From the NCBI GenBank assembly GCA_007136585.1, contig SLGR01000118.1:1-15043 (forward strand): a DNA stretch of 15,043 nucleotides. The letters are read 5' to 3'. Positions 1-7,200 of this stretch are shown here, in pieces. Position 1 is the first letter of the stretch; every line of letters starts with the position of its first letter. Under the pieces are notes generated by a model. The model was not told where the DNA came from. It saw nothing but the letters and a program-made list of their open reading frames with translations, and did no database searches. Origin of the DNA: Candidatus Sumerlaeota bacterium. GTDB lineage: Bacteria; CG03; SLGR01. Made by a program: the position numbers and the translations under genes.

Positions 1-1964
1 CCTCCGGCAGAGAGGTCAGGGCGGGGATGCTTGCCATGGCGGGGAACCCGATAACCTGGGGGCATATAGTGGTTGCCCTGAAGGCGATAGCCGAGTATGA
101 CCTCAATCAGATAATATTTGTTATATCCGGCCCGGATGACCGCAAGCCCGTGCTCAGTAACACGATGGAAGAACGGCGCGAGATGGCTAAGGAGTTTCTG
201 CCGGGTTTCGGAGGACTCTTCTCCTACTCGGATATTTCAATGGAGGATCCGGCCGACGGTGAGACGCAGATCTGGAAGCTTATGGATCTTAACCGGGATG
301 TAAAGCTTGATATGGCCTACCTTGTAGGGGATGATCACAAGCACGTTGTAAGCCCGAAGAAGCTTGACGGTGTAATGGAGTCTGTCTCCTCCCGGGATAG
401 TATAACCCTTCAGGACGTTATGAATATGGATCACGGTTATCTTGATACAATAGGTAAACTTTACCGCGGGATGATAGAGAAAAAGGAGAACCTTGGCGAG
501 GGCCAGTCCGTAAACATAGTTTTTATGGAGCGTGAGCGCGAAGCTGTTCTTGATATCGAGAAGGCCCTGTATGAGGAGATAGAGTCCGAGGGTTTCTTCA
601 GCACGCTTGAAGGGGTGAGTTTTGATGCCTCGTCAACGGCTGTCAGGAACGCGCTTCTTGGGCTGGAGGATCCCGCATACGGTCTTACGCTTCTTCCTGT
701 ACCGGTAAGCGAGCGTATCCAGAGCCGCGGGTACAGGGATTACCTGCACCATATAGTTCTTGATGTTATAAACCGTTACGCGGATACCCCGGTTAAACTT
801 ACCGCGCCGATAAGCAGGATCCGTCCGGCGACTCTCCTTAAGAGGGCGGAGGCTCTCCGCGAGGCGGAGCTTCCGGTTACGCCTACGACGCTGCGCTACA
901 GCGTGGCTACTCTTATAGAGAAGGCTTCCCAGCTTGAGGCATACGGGATACCTGTTACTCCGGCAACGCTGGGGTATGCGGTAGAGACGATGAGAGACCG
1001 CGCCGATGTTCTTAAGGGGTCCGGTCTTGCCCTGACCCCGGGTTTGCTTTCCCGGTCTGAAGGTCAGCCCGGGCGCTGGGCCCTGGAGCAGGGGCTTACG
1101 GGGACGGAGCTGAGGTACCTGAGGGTGCTTCTTATGAGTATGCCCGCCGAGGAGCGGGGAGCTCTTATGGATGAGGGTTTTGCCTCCCTGGTGGAGGAAG
1201 AGATATCCGCTGCGGCCTCGGAGCTTGAGGCTTCCGTTCCGGAGCTTCCTTCCGAAGTTTACGCAAAGCTCGGAATGCTTAAGGCTATGAGCACTCCCGG
1301 AAGCGGGATGCTTGAGGATATCATAAGGGTTACGGTAGCTCACGAGAAGAACCTTGAGGTTTCCGGCGGGGATATGGAGCTCCTTGCAGAAGGGTATGCT
1401 TCGGATTTAAGCGGTCTGGATAGCGTTGACCTTGCGGCGCTTCCGATATTCTTTAACGAGGTCCTCTTTACGGATCTGATGCTTGATGCGGGCGATCTCT
1501 GGAGGAGCGAGCGCGACTTAAGGAGCGGCCTGAAGCGTCTCTTTAAGCAGGACGGGTACGCCCATGTGCCGCTCTACTACCGTAACAGGATAATAGACCG
1601 TGTGGTTGATCTTAACAGGGAGTTCCTGGGCGAGTCCCGCGATATAAGGCCTGTGAGCCTTACGGGTGCGGTGGAGGCCGAGGATACGTACTTTACGGAT
1701 ATGCGCCGGGGAGTTGAACAGCTCCTGGACGCGGTCCTTGGTCTTGGAACAGCTATAGTTGAGCTTCCGCTTGCGGGGCTCAGGCTGACGGCTGATGTAT
1801 ACGCCTCAAGGCAGTGGGATGACCTGACAGAGACGGTATTTATGAGGCGGAGCTCTTCCGGGGCCGAGTGGTACGAGCGTATCCGCAGCCTCTTTGAGAG
1901 AAGGCAGACCCCCGGTATAGTAAGCAACCTCAATAAGTATGCGCATATACTCTATGCCAAGTAA
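1..1964 (+). CDS. C-terminal part of a large multidomain protein with a NadD/CoaD-like nucleotidylyltransferase domain (5' partial)
   Basis: The frame is open from the first complete codon (position 3) to TAA at 1962-1964. The ATG at 27 is probably internal, because starting there would cut into the first beta strand of the Rossmann domain (VRAGMLAMAGNP). The nucleotidylyltransferase signature GNPITWGH (42-65) matches the (H/T)xGH motif, and SSTAVR (630-647) matches the ISSTxxR motif of NadD/NMNAT-type enzymes. The domain spans about 15-735 and would transfer an adenylyl group from ATP. The substrate (nicotinate mononucleotide, phosphopantetheine or other) cannot be assigned. After it come Pro-Thr helical repeats (825-1050), a helical region without recognised motifs, and an amphipathic stretch near 1708-1800. 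No membrane segment is seen. A stand-alone NadD is about 200 residues, so this is a domain in a larger protein. Like the gene at 4255, it is probably the tail of a giant gene (inference). Confidence 0.85.
   Translation, partial: SGREVRAGMLAMAGNPITWGHIVVALKAIAEYDLNQIIFVISGPDDRKPVLSNTMEERREMAKEFLPGFGGLFSYSDISMEDPADGETQIWKLMDLNRDVKLDMAYLVGDDHKHVVSPKKLDGVMESVSSRDSITLQDVMNMDHGYLDTIGKLYRGMIEKKENLGEGQSVNIVFMEREREAVLDIEKALYEEIESEGFFSTLEGVSFDASSTAVRNALLGLEDPAYGLTLLPVPVSERIQSRGYRDYLHHIVLDVINRYADTPVKLTAPISRIRPATLLKRAEALREAELPVTPTTLRYSVATLIEKASQLEAYGIPVTPATLGYAVETMRDRADVLKGSGLALTPGLLSRSEGQPGRWALEQGLTGTELRYLRVLLMSMPAEERGALMDEGFASLVEEEISAAASELEASVPELPSEVYAKLGMLKAMSTPGSGMLEDIIRVTVAHEKNLEVSGGDMELLAEGYASDLSGLDSVDLAALPIFFNEVLFTDLMLDAGDLWRSERDLRSGLKRLFKQDGYAHVPLYYRNRIIDRVVDLNREFLGESRDIRPVSLTGAVEAEDTYFTDMRRGVEQLLDAVLGLGTAIVELPLAGLRLTADVYASRQWDDLTETVFMRRSSSGAEWYERIRSLFERRQTPGIVSNLNKYAHILYAK
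15..735 (+). other. Domain: nucleotidylyltransferase, NadD/NMNAT/CoaD superfamily
   Basis: Rossmann-type domain bounded by GNPITWGH (42-65) and FDASSTAVRNAL (621-656), with LPVPVSERI following in the place of the C-terminal helix of NadD-type enzymes. The first His of the HxGH motif is Thr, as in CoaD (FDPITNGH), while the second His is kept. The ISSTxxR-type motif instead favours the NadD/NMNAT/RibF side. The superfamily is fairly certain; the substrate is not. Confidence 0.75.
825..1052 (+). repeat. Protein-level helical repeats of 26 residues (PxTL...IPVT type)
   Basis: Successive units begin at the codons for PATLL (825), PTTLRYSV (882), PATLGYAV (960) and PGLLSR (1038). The 882 and 960 units are exactly 78 bases (26 codons) each; the first is 57 bases, a seven-residue deletion. 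Each unit reads as Pro-x-Thr-Leu, an amphipathic helix with a Lys/Arg-Ala core, then a turn (GIPVT or GLALT). This resembles small alpha-helical solenoids such as mTERF-like repeats, but I cannot assign a family. A protein- or nucleic-acid-binding surface is a guess. Confidence 0.6.
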
Positions 1965-2041
1965 GAGAGAGGGGTATAAACCGGATCCCGGATAAAGGGC
2001 AGACAGCAACGTTAGGCTGCGGATGATAAAAAAGGTGAAGC

Positions 2042-2638
2042 ATGCACTTGCACTGTAAAATAAAAAAGATAATGAGACTCCTTAAAGGAGGAAAGGTTAT
2101 CGCCTTCCTCCTTGCGGGAATCCTGGGAGGGATTTCTGTGATGGGGTTTTTCCACCTCGATCAGGAGGCTGTCAGTATATATGAAATGTTCAGTGAAAGT
2201 CTCTCATCCCCCGCCGCCGCGCAGGTCAGTATAAACAGGGAGATAAACGGGGAGAGCCGCTCTGAAGGAGAAGACAGGGAAGAGGAAAGTAAATTTTATG
2301 ACCTCCTGTTTCTTATAGGAAGTATTGTCTTCATGAGCAGTAATACCGCGATATTATATATCCCGGTTTTTCTGATGCTGTCGTTATATATTTTCAAGGA
2401 GGTCCCCGGTTTGGATCGGGGCCGGAGGGCTGGAAAGATACGCTTTTACAGGCTGAGGGCTCTAAAGTTCCTGAACCCCGTTCAAAAGATCATAAGGACC
2501 CGCGCCGAGAGGTATGATATAAACCCTTCTTTTATAAATTTCAGGGGGAAGTTAACCCGCGCATTGGTAAAGGATACACCGCCAGGCGCGGGTTTTTCAG
2601 TAATTAAATATGCATATAATCAGAGTATAGAGTATTAA
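2042..2638 (+). CDS. Small protein with two membrane segments, unknown function ('gene A')
   Basis: A 198-residue protein of no recognised family. Hydrophobic segment 1 is at residues 19-37 and segment 2 at about 87-118. Between them lies a polar, acidic loop (SEGEDREEE) with the motif AAAQVSINREI (58-68). A strongly basic tail (119-198, RGRRAGKIRFYRLRALKF) follows. The positive-inside rule predicts both ends in the cytoplasm and the loop outside. I chose the ATG at 2042 because AAGGTG lies 4 bases upstream (2032-2037); the next in-frame ATG (2072) has no such site. The gap to the previous gene is 77 bases with no terminator. Topology and the INR motif match the protein at 3668-4255, so the two may be distant paralogues. 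A terminator-like hairpin sits inside its last 28 codons. Confidence 0.8.
   Translation: MHLHCKIKKIMRLLKGGKVIAFLLAGILGGISVMGFFHLDQEAVSIYEMFSESLSSPAAAQVSINREINGESRSEGEDREEESKFYDLLFLIGSIVFMSSNTAILYIPVFLMLSLYIFKEVPGLDRGRRAGKIRFYRLRALKFLNPVQKIIRTRAERYDINPSFINFRGKLTRALVKDTPPGAGFSVIKYAYNQSIEY
2554..2598 (+). terminator. Terminator-like hairpin inside the 3' end of gene A
   Basis: Perfect 9-bp stem AACCCGCGC (2554-2562) with GCGCGGGTT (2586-2594), a 23-base loop and a run of five T (2593-2597). This is the form of a Rho-independent terminator. It lies within the coding sequence, 41 bases before the stop codon, so it could reduce transcription into the response regulator gene or act as an RNA-stability element. 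The core CCCGCGC/GCGCGGG recurs at 4210-4238. Confidence 0.5.
2594..2620 (+). promoter_or_regulatory. Possible sigma-70-type promoter for the REC-REC gene
   Basis: A perfect TATAAT is present at 2615-2620. The best -35 candidate is TTTTCA (2594-2599), four of six matches to TTGACA, with a short 15-base spacer. It follows the hairpin at 2554-2594 and lies 42 bases before the REC-REC start. Hairpin, -10 box and strong ribosome binding site in order would suit a separate transcription unit. AT-rich DNA gives TATAAT by chance fairly often. Confidence 0.35.
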
Positions 2639-2662
2639 ACTCAAAAAAACGGAGGTTATGTA

Positions 2663-3415
2663 ATGTCAAAAAGAGTACTTGTAGTAGAAGATGAAGAGAT
2701 TATCGCTTCAATGGTCCAGGATAACCTTGAGGCCAGGGGGTATGAGGTCCTGGTAGCAAACTCGGGGATAGAGGGGCTGAGAAAGGCGGAAATATATGAA
2801 CCGGACCTGATAGCTCTTGATATAATGATGCCGGGTCTTGACGGTATTGATGTTCTCAGGAGGCTCAAGGCAAATAAGGAGACCAGGGATATCCCGGTGA
2901 TTATTCTATCAATAGCGGAAGGGTACCAGAAGGAGGGGTTAAAGCTTGGGGCGGCGGCTTTCATAAAAAAGCCTTTTGATTTTAATACCCTTACAGATAA
3001 GATAAAGAGCTTCACGGAGAATAAATCCGTCCTTGTTGTGGAAGATAATAAGGAGACCCTTAAACTTATTGAGATTAGGATGAGAATGCTGGGTTACGAG
3101 GTCAGAAGCGCAAGTGACGAGGCAGAGCTTTTCAGCAGGTTAGAAGAGGGGAAACCGGATATAATTCTTATGGATGTGGTCCTCCCAGGTCAGGACGGAC
3201 TTGCTATCATAAGAAAACTGAAAGCTATGAAGGAGTACTCTGAGATCCCGGTAATAGTTTTCTCCGGGTACGTCTCGGATGAGCTTTCCGAAAAAGAGAT
3301 CGCCGGGGTTGAGAAGTATATTGACGGAGATATAAACCCACAGGCCCTGGTTGAAGAGGTAAGGACATATATAGATAAAATATCCTCAGAAACCTCCGGT
3401 ATCAGCGCGCTCTAA
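2663..3415 (+). CDS. Stand-alone tandem response regulator receiver protein (REC-REC)
   Basis: A 250-residue protein made only of two CheY-like receiver domains, with no DNA-binding or enzymatic output domain. REC1 (4-118) has the acidic pair E9/D10, phospho-acceptor D53 (LIALDIMMPGLDG), switch residue S83 and K103 in IKKP, so it looks fully competent. REC2 (122-240) has E127/D128, acceptor D171 (IILMDVVLPGQDG) and S201. The conserved Lys-Pro is replaced by Gly222-Asp223 (KYIDGDIN), so its phosphorylation response may be altered. The start at 2663 has a consensus GGAGG at 2651-2655 with 7-base spacing. Such proteins usually pass phosphate in a relay or act by binding a partner. No histidine kinase is in the window, so its partner is unknown. 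It sits between the two small membrane-protein genes. Confidence 0.95.
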   Translation: MSKRVLVVEDEEIIASMVQDNLEARGYEVLVANSGIEGLRKAEIYEPDLIALDIMMPGLDGIDVLRRLKANKETRDIPVIILSIAEGYQKEGLKLGAAAFIKKPFDFNTLTDKIKSFTENKSVLVVEDNKETLKLIEIRMRMLGYEVRSASDEAELFSRLEEGKPDIILMDVVLPGQDGLAIIRKLKAMKEYSEIPVIVFSGYVSDELSEKEIAGVEKYIDGDINPQALVEEVRTYIDKISSETSGISAL

Positions 3416-3667
3416 GTTTCTGCGGAGGCGGTCGGCAAATGTATAAGCGGCGTATGCGGTTAAAAATTTCAAGGAGTTTTTTTATAAAGTAACCCGTATA
3501 ACCGGTAAATTTTACCTTTATTTCACATTACAGGGAGTTTAAGCGGGCCGGATTTCACCTACCTTGCATATTACGGCCTTTGCTCTTCGCCTGCTTTTCA
3601 TATTGTAAAAGTAAAATAAATACAGTAGAGATTATTTAAAGTAACAGCTGGAAAACAATAAGATACA
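3416..3667. other. 252-base intergenic region upstream of gene B and the giant gene
   Basis: This is the longest gene-free stretch and is clearly AT-rich towards its 3' end (3595-3667). No good terminator follows the REC-REC gene and no convincing -35/-10 pair was found; TTTTCA at 3595-3600 has only weak -10 partners. It contains a 13-base perfect dyad (3504-3516) and a weak 5-bp GGCCG/CGGCC inverted repeat (3546-3550, 3574-3578). No tRNA-like fold or CRISPR repeat is seen. It probably holds the control region for gene B plus the giant gene. Confidence 0.5.
3504..3516. promoter_or_regulatory. Perfect 13-base dyad, possible operator
   Basis: GGTAAA-T-TTTACC reads the same on both strands around T3510. 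The one-base centre makes an RNA hairpin impossible but suits a dimeric DNA-binding protein. It lies 151 bases upstream of gene B. Only one copy was noticed, so support is weak. Confidence 0.2.
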
Positions 3668-4255
3668 ATGGGTAAATTTTATAATAAGACATTTTCTATA
3701 TTAGGAAGCATACTGCTTTTCTGTATATTTTCTATTGTAATGTTGGGAGAGGGGTTAAACCTCTCTTCCAATAGCGGGTTTCTGAACCCCGCAACCGCCG
3801 CTCCTTCGGTGGCCGCCATGGTGATAAACCGGATAGTGGGGACAGGGTCTTCCGAGGCTTACGAGACCGCCGGGCGAGAAAACCCGGATGAGGGTTCCGG
3901 CTCCGCGGATTCCGGTTCGGTTTTCTTCTCTCTTTCTAACGCTTCCCTTGCCGGCGCAGAAAAATGGCTTATGCTTCTTATGCTGGGGCTTTTCCTGTCA
4001 GCTTCGGTTATACTGATCACCCTGAAGAACAAAGTATGGGCGCCGGGAGGAGCTCCTCTCTTCAAAAGGGATCTGCTGATGTTTTTCAGGAAGGTAAACG
4101 CCCTTATCATCGATAAGCTGCGAAGATTCCTTTCGATGGTCTATGATTCGGTGCCTTTTTCATATCTTCCCGCAGGTTTTGCGGATACCTCAGTTTCCGC
4201 TGTACCGGACCCGCGCTTTGTTTCAGGCAGAGCGCGGGCCTTTCATTTGGTCTAA
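3668..4255 (+). CDS. Small protein with two membrane segments, coupled to the giant gene ('gene B')
   Basis: A 195-residue protein of no recognised family. Hydrophobic segment 1 is at residues 9-27 and segment 2 at 100-119. The loop between is Ser/Gly/acid-rich and carries VAAMVINRIV (48-57), resembling AAQVSINREI of gene A. After segment 2 comes a basic tail (LFKRDLLMFFRKVNALIIDKLRR region, 131-153). The predicted topology is cytoplasmic ends and an external loop, as in gene A. No Shine-Dalgarno sequence precedes the ATG at 3668, so initiation may be weak or leaderless; a later in-frame Met (residue 25) has none either. Its TAA (4253-4255) shares one base with the ATG of the giant gene, a classic translational-coupling arrangement. 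It may be an assembly partner, membrane anchor or regulator of the giant protein (inference). Confidence 0.75.
   Translation: MGKFYNKTFSILGSILLFCIFSIVMLGEGLNLSSNSGFLNPATAAPSVAAMVINRIVGTGSSEAYETAGRENPDEGSGSADSGSVFFSLSNASLAGAEKWLMLLMLGLFLSASVILITLKNKVWAPGGAPLFKRDLLMFFRKVNALIIDKLRRFLSMVYDSVPFSYLPAGFADTSVSAVPDPRFVSGRARAFHLV
4207..4248 (+). promoter_or_regulatory. GC-rich hairpin just upstream of the giant gene start
   Basis: Stem CCCGCGCT (4210-4217) pairs perfectly with AGCGCGGG (4231-4238). GG 4207-4208 can add two pairs with CC 4239-4240 across a bulged A. The loop is 13 bases and a T-rich tail TTTCATTT (4241-4248) follows. It lies within gene B and ends 14-16 bases before the ATG at 4255, which has no obvious ribosome binding site. 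It could attenuate transcription or hide the start until ribosomes finishing gene B open it. The tail is weaker than in a standard terminator. Confidence 0.45.
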
Positions 4256-7200
4256 TGGAAACTCTTCTTAAAAAACTCAAACCCATAAGCTGGACCATCC
4301 TTGCATGCTTCATCTTTGTCCACATATTCTCTGATTTTGCCCTCGCTGCCGGAGAGCTGAGCCGGTCTCCCCGTCTGGATGTTTCCGGGATAGAGGTTCC
4401 TGCGGAGTTCGGCCAGGTCGTTGAAACCTACCGGGGAAGCGCAGAGTACGCCCCGCTTGTCATAATAAACGACCTCCACGCTAATTTTGAGGTTCAGCGG
4501 AATATTATGAGGGTGCTGAGCTACCTTGACTCAGAGCACGGGTTCGGAAAAGTAGGGGTTGAAGGAAGTTCAGGGGTTATAGATACTGCGCTTCTGAGAG
4601 ATATCCCCGACAGCGGGATCCGGGAGAACGCCGTAAAGTATTTTATGAGACACGGGGTGGTAAACGGCGCGGAAGGGTATGCCTCACTTAACGGGTCCGG
4701 TCCCGTAACACTGATCGGGGTTGAGGATCCGGAAGTATATGAGAAGAATACCGGGCTCCTTATATCCTCTCTCAACCGCCGGGACAGCTTTGTGGGGTAC
4801 CTGGAAAGGATCAGCGAAATACTGGGCGAGGTTGAGAGAAGGACCTTCTCCTCTGACCTGAGACGCTATAATACCCAGCTCAGCCTCTACAGGCAGGATG
4901 AGCTCAGCCCCGAAGTTTTCCACGGGTACCTGAAGGAGTGGGCCCGGAGAGCCGGTGTTTCCATAGGTGGTATCTCCCCTGAGTACAGCAGGTACATGAG
5001 CCTTACCCGCAAGCAGGGGGAGCTTAACATGAGGAGAGTTGAATCGGAGTACCGCAGGCTTATCCGCGATATAGAAGGCTCCGGTTCTTCCTCCCGGGTG
5101 GTAAGGCAGATTAGCCATATAATGCGTAACCCCGAGAGCATCAGGCGGCAGATGATGGACAGGATCGAGACCGATCCCAGGTACGGAAACCTGCGCGATT
5201 ATATCCGGATGATTAACCTCGCCCATGAGGTAAACACCGACCTGCTGGTAAGGGACGAGGTCAGGGTGCTCCGGGAAGTTTCCCTGGGGCTCTGCCGCGA
5301 TGACACGGAAAGGGCCCTGGTAAAGGCCGGAGAGTATATCCAGCTTATAACCAAGTTTATGCTTAACCAGGTGAGCAGCGACGATCTGATAACTTTTCGT
5401 GAAGAGGCCGAGAGTTTCAGGAGAAAATTTGAGCTGCTCCGCGCTAAATACAGACGTGAGTTTAACGAACTTGATCACCTTTTCGGACGTCTATCACCCT
5501 ACATGGACGAGATGAGCAGGTTCTATGAACTGGCTGAAGAACGTAACGCGATATTTATTGAGAACCTGAAGAAAAAAGCCGGTCTCGCCTCCGGAAACTG
5601 CGCCCTGATAACCGGCGGGTTCCATACTGACGGGATAACCCCCATGCTCAGGGAAAAAGGGTACCCGTATGTGGTAATAAACCCCAGAGTTACTTCCCAT
5701 ACCCAGGAGGATATGAGAACCTATTACAGCCTTCTCCGGGAGGAGGAGCCCGTAAGCTACGAGGAGCTTGTGTCAGAGACGCTATCGCTCCCCTCGTTCC
5801 TTGACCGCCCCTGGCTTAAGAACCGGATACTGGCCTGGGTTGCCGGAAGTTACATCCGTCAGGATCTCGGCCGCCGCGCCCCTACAGATGACCTGGGAAG
5901 TAGGCTTGAGAGTTTTCTAAGGAAGTGGGACAGCAAGGGTAAATTCAATTTTACGGTTGCCGAGAGTTATACTTACGGAGATTACCATATACTGCAGCTT
6001 CTTTCGCTCGGGGACGAGTATCTTCGTCTTAATATTGGTGTTGACGCAGAGGGCGGGATAACCCTCCTGGAACCGGATAGCGAACCCGTTATGGCGGGGC
6101 TGGCCGAATCCAGGGTGGCCGGAGTCAGAGCAACCGGTGATCCCGGGATGGAGCTGACCCGGGACGTGAAAGCCGTCATAGCCGGAATACGCCCTGTAAG
6201 CGAAGCTGTTCAGGTTGAGGATCCGGAAACCTTTGAGAGGTGGCTGGGAGCCGTAAGTTCAAACCTCCGCCTGGTGAGGACGGAGGCCGGGTATTACCTC
6301 TTTGACCGGGTCTCCGCCATAGAAAAGATGATAGACGAGAACAACCGGTTTATTGAGCACAGGGTTTTTGAAAATCCTGTCCTGACCGCCAAGCCGGCCT
6401 CGCTTGCGGCCCATCCCCGGTTCTCCATTCTCCAGTCCGAGACTGTCAGCGCCGGCGAAGCGGAAAAATACCTTAGTAAGTTTGAGGCCGAGCTTAAGGG
6501 TATTGATCACCCGGCTCCGGCTCCGCAACGACCCCGCGGGTTCCTTCCCCGTTACGGTATCTACGCGGGGTTGGGAATAGCAGCTGCCGCTTCGGCCGGG
6601 ATCCTGGGGGTATCTGGAGCGGTTGCGGCTTTTGCCCTGTCTTCAATAGCAGTTATTGGGTTCCGACGTTACGCCGACCGGCGCCGCGCGGCAAGAAGAC
6701 CGGCTCCCGTCCGCACTGACAGGGAAAGAATTCTTGAGCCGGTTGAAAGGTATCTTGAAACAGAACCGGAAACCCCCCGCGAGAAGGAGGATACTGAGCC
6801 TGCGCTCCGTGAGCCCGGTCTTATTTCACTCTTATCATCAGGTATCAGGAACGCCGTATCCGGAGTTCTCTCAGCTTACGCCCGGATTCATCTGAACCTT
6901 TCAGGGGCGGTCTTAGGCGCGCTCTCCCGTATGCCTTCGGAGCTTTCCGGAGAAGAGCTTCTGGATGTAAGCCGGGACGGGCTCGGAAAAGCCGAGACCG
7001 CCGCGGAGATCTCCCGTATATGGGACAGGCTGGGGGATGCCGGGCTTCTTGAGACGCACAGCCGGGAGTTAAACGATCTCCTTCTTGAAAGAATTACCAC
7101 TCTGAGTCTCAGGCAATCCAGTGATATAAATATCTGGGACGCCGTCCATTATTTCAGTAAAATAAAGGCTCTTTCGGAGTACGGCGAGAGCATACACGTT

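Noticed and set aside
633-1343. Open frame of 236 codons on the minus strand
   Set aside because: It lies antisense to the nucleotidylyltransferase gene, its translation is low-complexity Arg/Leu/Ser-rich and no motif is recognisable; it is explained by the codon bias of the + strand gene.
1965-2041. Possible riboswitch or terminator between the first gene and gene A
   Set aside because: Only a weak GCAG/CTGC pairing is present; 77 bases are too few for known riboswitch cores, and there is no T-run.
3439-3492. Possible 17-codon leader peptide (MYKRRMRLK...) with GGAGG at 3424-3428
   Set aside because: The 10-base spacing is long, no terminator/antiterminator follows and no run of a regulatory codon is present; it cannot be distinguished from chance, though a basic leader peptide is not excluded.
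4300-4308. Lipobox-like ILAC in the giant protein's signal sequence
   Set aside because: Leu at -2 does not fit the usual lipobox, and the hydrophobic core continues well past the Cys to a better ALA-A type I cleavage site.
4684-5478. Open frame of 264 codons on the minus strand
   Set aside because: It is antisense to the giant gene's head domain, with no ribosome binding site or recognisable family; the + strand frame has clear domain structure on both sides.
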